From: an uncultured bacterium
GTDB taxonomy: Bacteria > Cyanobacteriota > Vampirovibrionia > Gastranaerophilales > Gastranaerophilaceae
NCBI GenBank assembly: GCA_902464375.1
Contig: CABQIM010000003.1
Location: 1-58,122 of the forward strand
Direction of reading: 5' to 3'
Length of the DNA: 58,122 bases
The position numbers and the translations under genes were made by a program. Positions 51,830 to 58,122 of this stretch are shown here, piece after piece. The notes under the pieces are model-generated. The model saw only the letters and a list, made by a program, of their open reading frames with translations. It was not told where the DNA came from and did not search any database. Each line of letters begins with the position of its first letter. The stretch's first letter is position 1.

Positions 51830-52948
51830 ATGATACCAATTTTAGATTCAAAAAGACAATATGCGAAGATTGGCGCAGAAGTAGAAAAAGTTGTATGTGA
51901 AGTTTTACGTTCAGGACAGTACATTTTGGGTCCAAACTGTAAAGCTTTGGAAGTTGAACTTGCAAAATATATCGGATGCAACTACACAGTAGCTTTAAAC
52001 TCCGGTACTGATGCATTGCACTTGGCTTTGAGAGCATTGGATATAGGTCACGGAGACGAAGTTATTACAACTGCATTCACATTCGTTGCTACAACAGAAG
52101 CTATTGGCATCGTTGGTGCAACTCCTGTATTTGCTGATATTGACCCTGATACATTCAATATCGACCCTAAGAAAATTGAAGAAAGAATTACACCAAAGAC
52201 TAAGGCTATTATTCCTGTACACTTGTATGGTCAACCTTGCGACATGGATGCAATCATGGATATCGCAAAACGTCATAACTTGTACGTAATTGAAGACTGC
52301 TGCCAAGCTATCGGTGCTGAATATAAAGGTAAAAAAGTTGGTACATTTGGTGACATCGGATGTTACAGCTTCTATCCGACTAAAAACTTAGGCGGTATGG
52401 GTGATGGCGGTTTAATCACTGTTAATAGCGAAAACTTAAAGAACAGAATTGTTGCTTTAAGAAACCACGGTGGTGCTGTTAGATATTATCACGATGAAAT
52501 TGGTGTTAACTCTCGTTTAGACGAAATCCAAGCAGCAATTTTAAGAGTTAAATTGAACTATATTGATGAATGGAATTCAGCAAGAAGATCACATGCGAAA
52601 ACTTATAACGAGTTGTTTGCAGGTTGTGCAGATATTCAAACTCCAAAAGAATTGGCTGATACATATTGTGTATATCACCAATACACAGTTAAAATTCCTA
52701 ACAGAGATAATATTCACAAAATGTTACAAGAAGCTGGTATCGGTGCTATGTTGTACTACCCGGTACCATTGCACTTACAAAAAGTTCATGCTCACCTTGG
52801 ATGGACTAAAGGTATGTTACCTAACACTGAAAAGGATACAGAATGTGTTATTTCTCTTCCAATGTTCCCAGAATTAACTTTGGAAGAACAAAAAACAGTT
52901 GCTTCAACTTTGATTAGCTGTATTGAAAAATCAAAAGCTTTAGCATAA
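51830..52948 (+). CDS. DegT/DnrJ/EryC1/StrS aminotransferase
   Basis: About 372 residues, a PLP-dependent sugar aminotransferase. Features: NSGTDALHLALRALDIGHGDEVI, EDCCQAIGAEYKGKKVGTFGDIGCYSFYPTKNLGGMGDGG in parts with the PLP lysine in PTKNLG, and NSRLDEIQAAILRVKL. Such enzymes amino-modify nucleotide sugars for surface glycans or flagellin glycans. ATG at 51830 is chosen for AGGAGG 10 nt upstream. It stands alone, without other sugar genes. Confidence 0.92.
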   Translation: MIPILDSKRQYAKIGAEVEKVVCEVLRSGQYILGPNCKALEVELAKYIGCNYTVALNSGTDALHLALRALDIGHGDEVITTAFTFVATTEAIGIVGATPVFADIDPDTFNIDPKKIEERITPKTKAIIPVHLYGQPCDMDAIMDIAKRHNLYVIEDCCQAIGAEYKGKKVGTFGDIGCYSFYPTKNLGGMGDGGLITVNSENLKNRIVALRNHGGAVRYYHDEIGVNSRLDEIQAAILRVKLNYIDEWNSARRSHAKTYNELFAGCADIQTPKELADTYCVYHQYTVKIPNRDNIHKMLQEAGIGAMLYYPVPLHLQKVHAHLGWTKGMLPNTEKDTECVISLPMFPELTLEEQKTVASTLISCIEKSKALA

Positions 52949-52964
52949 GTAAAATATTCTAATA

Positions 52965-53000
52965 ATAGAGGTTGTCTAGTAATGGACAACCTCTATTTTA
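52965..53000 (+). terminator. Aminotransferase intrinsic terminator
   Basis: Twelve-bp stem ATAGAGGTTGTC/GACAACCTCTAT with an 8-nt loop, followed by TTTATTTTTT-like T-rich sequence. Confidence 0.92.
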
Positions 53001-53076
53001 TTTTTTAGATTTACAAACCGTAACAATTAGTGTATATTAAAAGTATAAGAAGATACTAAAAGCTAGAGGGGAACTT

Positions 53077-53949
53077 ATGAACAATATTGTTATTTATTCA
53101 ACAAAACCGATGCCGGAAATGCAAGCTATCTTGGCAGATATTGATGAAGCCGAAGTTAGGGTTGTATCAATAGAACAAATGAAAGACTATGCAGTTATTA
53201 ATCCGTCATTAATGATTGTAGAAAACATTGATTTGGCAAAAGATGCGTTGATGACAAACAAATTCCCTTGTCCAATTCTTTTCTTTGGTCCAACAAGAAG
53301 AGATGTAACAGTTAGAGCAGAAGGATTCGACTTTATCAAAAATCCGGCCGACAAAGATGAGTTAATTGTTAGAGTTAATGCCCTTTTGAAAATCAAGACG
53401 CTCAAAGAGAAAATCGAAAGAGTATCAACGACAGACGACTTGACAGGTTTGCACAACAGAAAATATTTACAAGAACGTCTTGAAGAAGAAATCTCTCGTT
53501 CAAAACGTTATGGCACAAAGCTCTCTTGCATTCTATTTGATATTGATTTCTTCAAAGTCGTAAACGACATGTACGGTTACGAATGGGGCGATATCCTGCT
53601 TAGAAACATCGCTAACAAGCTTAATGCAATGATTCGTAAAGAAGATATTTTGACAAGATACGGTGATGAAGAGTTCTTACTAGTATTACCTAATACTTCA
53701 GAAGAGAACGCATTCCTATTTGGCGAAAGATTCAGACGCGAAGTTGAAAAAATGGAATTCATACCGGCTGGCGAAGAAGAAGCACACAAAGTTACAATAT
53801 CAGGTGGTATCTCAACTTACCCTTGTATGCCGGATGTTGACGAAGATGCTAACACAGTTATTCGTTACGCTGAACACGCGCTTTATAACGCTAAACATAG
53901 AGGTAAAAACAAGATTATTCAATTCTCACAAATGAACCTCGAAATGTGA
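53077..53949 (+). CDS. GGDEF-domain protein with N-terminal receiver-like domain
   Basis: A 290-residue protein. Residues 1-110 resemble a response-regulator fold (VIYSTKPMPEMQAILADI, SLMIVENIDLA) but lack an obvious phospho-acceptor set. A helix leads to a GGDEF domain (DDLTGLHNRKYLQERLEEEISRSKRYG, FDIDFFKVVNDMYGYEWGD). The signature reads GDEEF instead of GG(D/E)EF, with an RKED inhibitory site five residues before it. It may be a weak or inactive diguanylate cyclase, or a c-di-GMP sensor. Confidence 0.87.
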   Translation: MNNIVIYSTKPMPEMQAILADIDEAEVRVVSIEQMKDYAVINPSLMIVENIDLAKDALMTNKFPCPILFFGPTRRDVTVRAEGFDFIKNPADKDELIVRVNALLKIKTLKEKIERVSTTDDLTGLHNRKYLQERLEEEISRSKRYGTKLSCILFDIDFFKVVNDMYGYEWGDILLRNIANKLNAMIRKEDILTRYGDEEFLLVLPNTSEENAFLFGERFRREVEKMEFIPAGEEEAHKVTISGGISTYPCMPDVDEDANTVIRYAEHALYNAKHRGKNKIIQFSQMNLEM

Positions 53950-53963
53950 TACTTTTTCTGTAG

Positions 53964-54181
53964 AAAAAGTATCCAAAAAGACTTTTCACACATAGTCGGC
54001 TTCTTAATGAGATTACAAGATTATATTACAACCACAAGCTCCGCCTCATTGGTGGAGCTTGGAGTTTAATGTATAAAAAAAGTATCCAAAAAGACTTTTC
54101 ACACATGGTCGGCTTCTTGGTGAGATTACAGAATTATATTATAACTACTGGCTCCGCCTCATTGGTGGAGCTTGTAGTTTT
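53964..54181 (+). repeat. Tandem direct repeat, two units of about 105 nt at 113-nt period
   Basis: Both units start AAAAAGTATCCAAAAAGACT, continue TTTCACACAT(A/G)GTCGGCTTCTT, TGAGATTACA, and end with a stem AGCTCCGCC/GGTGGAGCT and AGTTT. Unit 1 is about 53964-54067, unit 2 about 54077-54181. Just before unit 1 a perfect palindrome GATACTTTTTCT/AGAAAAAGTATC (53948-53973) follows the GGDEF gene stop. No reading frame; the stems could act as terminators or RNA elements. Confidence 0.8.
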
Positions 54182-54184
54182 TAA

Positions 54185-54580
54185 ACCACCCTCGCCCCTT
54201 GTGGACATTACTGTTCGATAAAAACAAATTACCCTCTAACCTCCATGAATAGGGAGGTCGCAGCTGTTAGCGAAGCTTTGCTGAGCCTTACAGATGCGGG
54301 TGGGTTACAATGTTTTCCCTTACGGGCAAGCCCCCACCCTAGCCCTCCCCCGAGGAGAGGGAACATGCGCCTCGATAGTTCGCTTTGTAACCCTCGCCCC
54401 TTGTGGGAGAGGGAGCAGTTGTGTTTGAGCTGTGCGAAAACTACAAATGCGGGTGAGGGGATGAACCCTCTGGAGAAAAAAACATATCTATATCCACCCT
54501 CATCAGGGCTCCGCCCAGCTTGTCTTACCAGACAAGGGAAGAAATGTATGCCTAGACAAATTCGCAGAGGAAAGACCAGA
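54185..54580 (+). repeat. Mosaic of R1, R2 and R3 repeat fragments
   Basis: From left: CACCCTCGCCCCTTGTGG (R3 head), R1 copy 54241-54311, R2 block with GGGCAAGCCCCCACCCTAGC and CCCGAGGAGAGGGAACATGCG (54322-54370), then a second R1-like block with GAGGGAGCAGTTGTGTTTG and TACAAATGCGGGTGAGGGG (54390-54460). With the tandem repeat before it this makes a 638-nt gene-free stretch (53950-54587). The open frame that crosses it is repeat sequence. Confidence 0.75.
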
Positions 54581-54587
54581 CCTATTT

Positions 54588-54917
54588 CTATGCTGAAAGT
54601 GAAGTTGAAATACCTTCCATAATATTATAAAAATCTTCTTTTGGTAAAGTTGACATAGTTTTCATTGCATAAGACAACAAACTAACTTTGTCATACCATC
54701 TTCTTGAATTAGAAATCTTATACAAGCCCAAAACTCTATCAATGCCGATGCTTACATCAGATTCTTCATTTTCTTCTTCATCGTGCATTTCTTTTATTTG
54801 TTTCACAACATTGGTCAAATCACGAGATAACGCTCTACGTCTATTCTCATCCATATCTTTTAATATCGCAAGAGCTCGTTCTGTATGCTCATTTGAATCG
54901 TACCAACGTCTGTTCAT
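54588..54917 (-). CDS. Hypothetical small protein
   Basis: A 109-residue acidic, helical, soluble protein starting MNRRWYDSNEHTERALAILKDM, with HDEEENEESD in the middle and a SLLSYAMKTMSTLPKEDF segment near the end. Unknown family. The ATG at 54917 has a GGGAGAAGGG site directly upstream and fits better than the longer frame to 54974. Confidence 0.62.
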   Translation of the reverse strand: MNRRWYDSNEHTERALAILKDMDENRRRALSRDLTNVVKQIKEMHDEEENEESDVSIGIDRVLGLYKISNSRRWYDKVSLLSYAMKTMSTLPKEDFYNIMEGISTSLSA

Positions 54918-55004
54918 AACCCTTCTCCCAATACACATCATAATTATATGGCATGATGGAATAGTTGCAATCATACGTTTGGTGGAAAAGTGGCAAACTA
55001 TGCT

Positions 55005-55173
55005 TTGATCTCCCTACGGGCAGATACCTATCCCATCCTTCCCTAATAAGGGAAGGGGATTGCGCATACTTATTTTTACCAGACAGTAGCGCCCTGTAAA
55101 GAGAGGGGAAGCGCCAAGCTTGTAACTGAAACTACAAAAAACTTGCCACTTTCAATTTTCAATTTTCCACTTC
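55005..55173. repeat. R2-type repeat fragments with GAAAATTG ends
   Basis: CTCCCTACGGGCAGATACC, CCTTCCCTAATAAGGGAAGG and GCGCATACTT match R2 blocks at 14672 and 54320. A second fragment CCCTGTAAAGAGAGGGGAAG follows. The right edge CCACTTTCAATTTTCAATTT and TTCCACTTCC match the ends of the 14600-14820 element. Confidence 0.6.
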
Positions 55174-55677
55174 CTAAGGGCAAGGTGGTGGAGGGCAGTT
55201 GCCTTTTTTAAAATTCTTTCTGCCTTCTTCTTTCATTTGGTTCAAGATTTTTTTCTGGTCTTTTGTCAAGATTGATTCAAAATCTTTCATATTTTGTTGT
55301 CTAATCTTATGCGCCTTCTTTTCAAGAACTTTCAAATCGGCATCAATCTTAGCCAACTGCTCTTCTTGCATTCTAATTGCCATTCTAGAGCGCTTTATAG
55401 CTTCTGCTTCTTGTTTTTTAGATTTAATTTCTTCCATAACAGGCTTCATTTTTTTATGTCCTTTTATACGAAGTTCTTTGGCTTTAGCCTTTTGCGCTTC
55501 TGTTAGGCCCAATTTTTGTTCAAAAGCAGCTTCATGTGCTTTTCTTTGTTTAATCATTTCTTCTCTTGACATTTGTGGCGGCTGATTGTTATCAGGCGCT
55601 ACAGGAGCAGCATTTACTGCAATTCCGGATGTCGCAATAACACATAGAGCACTTGCTAAAATTGCTAATCTTTTCAT
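55174..55677 (-). CDS. Spy/CpxP-like periplasmic protein (LTxxQ)
   Basis: A 167-residue exported protein: signal peptide of about 23 residues (ending AVNAAPVA), two LTxxQ motifs (GLTEAQKAKAKEL and LTKDQKKILNQM), and a positively charged helical body like Spy/CpxP envelope-stress chaperones. The C-terminus is Pro/Cys-rich (GNCPPPPCP). It lies 12 nt after the ECF sigma gene, so it is probably in its operon and part of an envelope-stress response. Confidence 0.8.
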   Translation of the reverse strand: MKRLAILASALCVIATSGIAVNAAPVAPDNNQPPQMSREEMIKQRKAHEAAFEQKLGLTEAQKAKAKELRIKGHKKMKPVMEEIKSKKQEAEAIKRSRMAIRMQEEQLAKIDADLKVLEKKAHKIRQQNMKDFESILTKDQKKILNQMKEEGRKNFKKGNCPPPPCP

Positions 55678-55689
55678 TTTAATACCTCT

Positions 55690-56187
55690 CTATAATAAAT
55701 CTTCTAATTTTTCTGCTAATTCTTTTTTTGCGTTATAAATTCTTGATTTTATTGTTCCAATTGGGCAATTAAGTTTTTCCGCAGCCTCTTCATAAGTAAA
55801 ACCGTAAATTTCGCATAGCATAATAGTTTCTCGAAGTTTAGGCTTTAAGCCATCAATTGCTTTAATAATTTTCTTTTGGCGTTCACTCGCCAAAACTCTG
55901 TCTTCCGGTGTTGTTTTTTTGTCTTTTATACTTGTTAACACAAACTCATCAGATGTTGAATTCTGTTCGTTTCTAACCATTGCTGATTTCAAATAATCCT
56001 TTGAAGCATTTTTTGCAATAGTGCCAATCCAACTTTTCATTGAACCTTGTTCTTTATACTTGTCAGAATTTTTCCACAGTTTAATATAGACTTCTTGCTC
56101 CAAGTCCTCGTTTTCGCTTTTTGTAATAAGTCTGATTATATTTTTTATGTTGTTTTTATTTGTTTCTATTATTTCGTTAAAATTCAT
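55690..56187 (-). CDS. ECF-family RNA polymerase sigma factor
   Basis: A 165-residue sigma-70 family factor. Region 2 is seen as SENEDLEQEVYIKLWKNSDKYKEQGSMKSWIGTIAKNASKDYLKS in parts; region 4 as LRETIMLCEIYGFTYEEAAEKLNCPIGTIKSRIYNAKKEL in parts. Regions 1 and 3 are missing, as in ECF factors. It overlaps the upstream anti-sigma gene by 4 nt. It probably drives its own operon. Confidence 0.92.
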   Translation of the reverse strand: MNFNEIIETNKNNIKNIIRLITKSENEDLEQEVYIKLWKNSDKYKEQGSMKSWIGTIAKNASKDYLKSAMVRNEQNSTSDEFVLTSIKDKKTTPEDRVLASERQKKIIKAIDGLKPKLRETIMLCEIYGFTYEEAAEKLNCPIGTIKSRIYNAKKELAEKLEDLL

Positions 56188-56531
56188 TCATCCACCGCAA
56201 TGAGCCCGTAAGAATCTACCGGAAACCCTAAATCCTCTGCTGAAAGTGTTTCGCCATATTGCAAAGTATCCATCATAACATCGTAGTTTTCATAAATGCT
56301 GTAAGTTACAGTTGTGAACAACAGAAATATTGCAACACAAGCAGCTTTTAGAAAAGGTTTTCTTTTTCTTTTTGCATGATAGTAAAACTTCACTTCATCT
56401 ATCAAATCAGAAACCTTGTCCATTTTTTCCTGTTCCAAACGGCACTCCTCACATTCGTTAAGATGCGACTTTAGCGTTTCTTCGTCAGAAAAAACAAATA
56501 ATCCTTCATATTTTGAACATTTCTTATCCAT
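56184..56531 (-). CDS. Anti-sigma factor with zinc-binding HxxxC-xx-C motif
   Basis: A 115-residue protein: N-terminal cytoplasmic ZAS-like segment with C5 and HLNECEEC (H22... C26, C29 region), a membrane helix (AACVAIFLLFTTVTYSIY) and a short outer tail. This is the usual anti-sigma layout. Unusually it precedes the sigma gene; most ECF operons place sigma first. The periplasmic part is short (about 35 residues), leaving little sensor domain. Confidence 0.83.
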   Translation of the reverse strand: MDKKCSKYEGLFVFSDEETLKSHLNECEECRLEQEKMDKVSDLIDEVKFYYHAKRKRKPFLKAACVAIFLLFTTVTYSIYENYDVMMDTLQYGETLSAEDLGFPVDSYGLIAVDE

Positions 56532-56553
56532 AATGTGACCTCTATATTAGTAT

Positions 56554-56578
56554 AACGAAAAATAATTTGAATTGTTCA
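56554..56578 (-). promoter_or_regulatory. ECF-type promoter of the anti-sigma/sigma operon
   Basis: TGAAC (56574-56578), 16 nt, CGTT (56554-56557) on the minus strand fits the general ECF pattern (xGAAC-N16/17-CGTx). TATACT follows directly and could serve the housekeeping factor instead. Just upstream (56580-56605) the 13-bp unit TTTTTACCAAGGA is tandemly repeated and could be a regulator site. Confidence 0.5.
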
Positions 56579-56705
56579 TTTTTTACCAAGGATTTTTACC
56601 AAGGACTTATTTACTTTTATTTGCGTTTATTCTAATATTCAAGTATAGGAATAAAAAAGGGGTAGGGAACAAAATTGAAGACTCTGCCTAAAGAAGGAGA
56701 AAATT

Positions 56706-57500
56706 ATGTCAAGAAAACCAATTATTGCAGGAAACTGGAAAATGAATTTACTTCAATCTGATGCTAAAGCATTGGTACAAGGTATAAAGAATTTTGCTAA
56801 AGATTTCTCAGCAGAACAATTGCCAGAAATCATTATTGCTCCTGTATTTACTTCATTAAGCGTTGTAAACAGCGAAAAATGTTCTTGTGGTTCCGGATGC
56901 GATAAAATCGCTATCGCAGGTCAAAACTGCCACTGGGAAAAATCAGGTGCTTTCACTGGTGAAGTTTCTGTAGAAATGTTAGCTGATGCAGGCTGCTCAC
57001 ACGTTATCATCGGTCACTCTGAAAGAAGACAATACTTCTCTGAAACAGACGAAATGATTAACAAAAAAGCTAAAGCAATCTTAGCTGGCGGTTTGATTCC
57101 TATCATCTGCTGTGGTGAAACTCTTGAACAAAGAGAAGCTGGTGTTACTGATGAACACATCGCATCTCAAATTAGAGCTGCTTTAAACGGTTTATCAGAA
57201 GAAGAAGTTGCTAAATCAGTTATCGCTTACGAACCAATCTGGGCTATCGGTACTGGTAAAACTTGCGACAGCAAAGAAGCTAACAGAGTTATCGCTATGA
57301 TTAGAAACGTTGTTAAAGAAGTTTCTTCAGCATCTGCTGGCGATTCTATCAGAATTCTTTACGGTGGTTCTGTAAAACCAAACACTATCGAAGAACAAAT
57401 GTCACAATCTGACATCGACGGAGCTTTAGTTGGTGGCGCTAGCTTGAAAGCTGATAGCTTCAACGAAATCATTGCTAACACAATGAAAGTTAGTGTATAA
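56706..57500 (+). CDS. tpiA: Triosephosphate isomerase
   Basis: A 264-residue TIM with catalytic K (GNWKMN), H (VIIGHSERRQ) and E (AYEPIWAIGTG). Phosphate loops GGSVKP and GALVGGASL are present. It carries an insertion CSCGSGC (about residues 59-65) before the IAGQNCHWEKSGAFTGEVS strand, not usual in TIM. A TTGCGT-17-TATAGG promoter and AAGGAG site precede it. Codon bias indicates high expression. Confidence 0.96.
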   Translation: MSRKPIIAGNWKMNLLQSDAKALVQGIKNFAKDFSAEQLPEIIIAPVFTSLSVVNSEKCSCGSGCDKIAIAGQNCHWEKSGAFTGEVSVEMLADAGCSHVIIGHSERRQYFSETDEMINKKAKAILAGGLIPIICCGETLEQREAGVTDEHIASQIRAALNGLSEEEVAKSVIAYEPIWAIGTGKTCDSKEANRVIAMIRNVVKEVSSASAGDSIRILYGGSVKPNTIEEQMSQSDIDGALVGGASLKADSFNEIIANTMKVSV

Positions 57501-57534
57501 GTTTTGTAAATTACAAAATTAACTGAGATTGAAG

Positions 57535-57566
57535 AAGGCGGAGCACTTACACTTCGCCTTTTTTCT
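57535..57566 (+). terminator. tpiA intrinsic terminator
   Basis: Stem AAGGCGGAG/CTTCGCCTT (one G-U), 8-nt loop, then TTTTCTTTT, 34 nt after the stop codon. It separates tpiA from fusA. Confidence 0.85.
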
Positions 57567-57697
57567 TTTGGCATTAAAAAATAACCAAAAACTAACAATT
57601 TTATTGCCACTTGTACTGAAAACATGTTCATGCGACAATAGTCATACTGGCGACAGTAGTAAATAGTAGTAGTAAAAATATAAAGGAAACTAAGAAA

Positions 57698-58122
57698 ATG
57701 GCTAGAAAAACTCCATTAGAAAAGATCAGAAATATTGGTATTGCTGCTCACATCGATGCAGGTAAAACCACTACAACTGAACGTATCCTGTTCTACACAG
57801 GTAAAACACATAAAATCGGTGAAACTCACGATGGTGCAGCTGTAACTGACTTTATGGAACAAGAAAAAGAAAGAGGTATCACAATCCAATCTGCAGCTGT
57901 AACAGCTACTTGGAAAGGACACCAAATCAACATCATTGATACCCCAGGGCACGTTGACTTCACTATCGAAGTAGAACGTTCACTTCGTGTATTAGACGGT
58001 GTTGTTGCTGTATTCTGTGCTGTTGGTGGTGTTCAATCACAATCAGAAACAGTTTGGAGACAAGCTAACAGATACGAAGTACCTAGAATGGTATTCGTAA
58101 ACAAAATGGACAGAACTGGTGC
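57698..58122 (+). CDS. fusA: Elongation factor G (5' part, cut by window end)
   Basis: The first 141 codons of EF-G. GTPase motifs: G1 AHIDAGKTTTTER, G2 EQEKERGITIQSAA, G3 DTPGHVDF, G4 NKMD near the window edge. Translocase of the ribosome. ATG at 57698 with AAAGGA upstream. It follows the tpiA terminator rather than rpsG, so if it is the main fusA the str operon is split here; what follows is outside the window. Confidence 0.96.
   Translation, partial: MARKTPLEKIRNIGIAAHIDAGKTTTTERILFYTGKTHKIGETHDGAAVTDFMEQEKERGITIQSAAVTATWKGHQINIIDTPGHVDFTIEVERSLRVLDGVVAVFCAVGGVQSQSETVWRQANRYEVPRMVFVNKMDRTG

Noticed and set aside
54245..54622. Open frame of 125 codons in the repeat-rich gap
   Set aside because: It runs through R1/R2 repeat sequence, has no ribosome site and its composition (Pro/Arg/Ser-rich) is a repeat artefact.
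1..58122. Search by eye for tRNA, rRNA, tmRNA, SRP RNA, RNase P RNA and CRISPR arrays
   Set aside because: No TPsiC-arm pattern with matching acceptor stem, no rRNA core sequence and no regularly spaced direct repeats were found. Small RNAs with weak primary conservation could still be missed.

Overview
The window is AT-rich DNA from a flagellated, Gram-negative-type bacterium. I see flagellar rod, hook and filament-chaperone genes, a TonB-type C-terminal domain, a Spy/CpxP-like periplasmic protein and SulP/EamA transporters. NusB is the long type starting MQARRAARELAL that I associate with cyanobacteria. With RicT/YaaT, scattered and divergent flagellar genes, and many lineage-specific proteins, this fits a non-photosynthetic cyanobacterial relative (Melainabacteria/Vampirovibrionia, perhaps Gastranaerophilales). 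That placement is inference. No rRNA, tRNA or CRISPR array was seen.

Layout. 0-9 kb: SIMPL protein, a small unknown, ricT-gpsA, and an overlapping fliJ/fliK-like/hook-protein operon. Divergent from it is a 939-residue coiled-coil protein behind a near-consensus sigma-28 promoter. 9-17 kb: rhodanese, HdeD-like protein, a candidate structured RNA, a first small-peptide/antisense-RNA locus, uvrB, a WG-repeat protein and a possible papain-like peptidase. 16-26 kb: prephenate dehydratase-like protein with altered active site, SulP transporter, hom, TonB-TPR protein, pncC, DUF374 acyltransferase-nitrilase-dacB-xer. 26-29 kb: a second small-peptide/antisense locus, LysM protein, radA and a third related RNA. 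29-36 kb: amidohydrolase, EamA transporter, tag, aspS, TPR-glycosyltransferase. 35-38 kb: UbiA prenyltransferase, ROK kinase and nanE. 39-46 kb: HExxH protein, flgB/flgC and two FlgF/FlgG rod proteins, a damaged ParDE pair, asparaginase, and flaG-fliS-fliT. 46-53 kb: HU, ftsY, nusB, deoB, an unlisted 58-residue ferredoxin, DegT aminotransferase, GGDEF protein. 54-58 kb: repeat-filled DNA, an anti-sigma/ECF sigma/Spy-like operon, tpiA and the 5' part of fusA.

The strongest candidate for something undescribed is a pair of loci (11.45-11.57 kb and 26.16-26.42 kb), plus a probable relic at 28.58-28.68 kb. Each has a tiny hydrophobic reading frame on one strand. On the other strand a promoter drives a short convergent RNA (about 95-115 nt) whose terminator hairpin lies inside the peptide frame. 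The two peptides align codon by codon in their core. This is the architecture of type I toxin-antitoxin systems.

Other recurring themes: several genes have a well-spaced promoter whose -10 box ends 6-7 nt before the start codon, implying leaderless mRNAs (uvrB, DUF374 acyltransferase, xer, UbiA). Convergent and intergenic gaps are littered with short palindromic repeats of at least four families.
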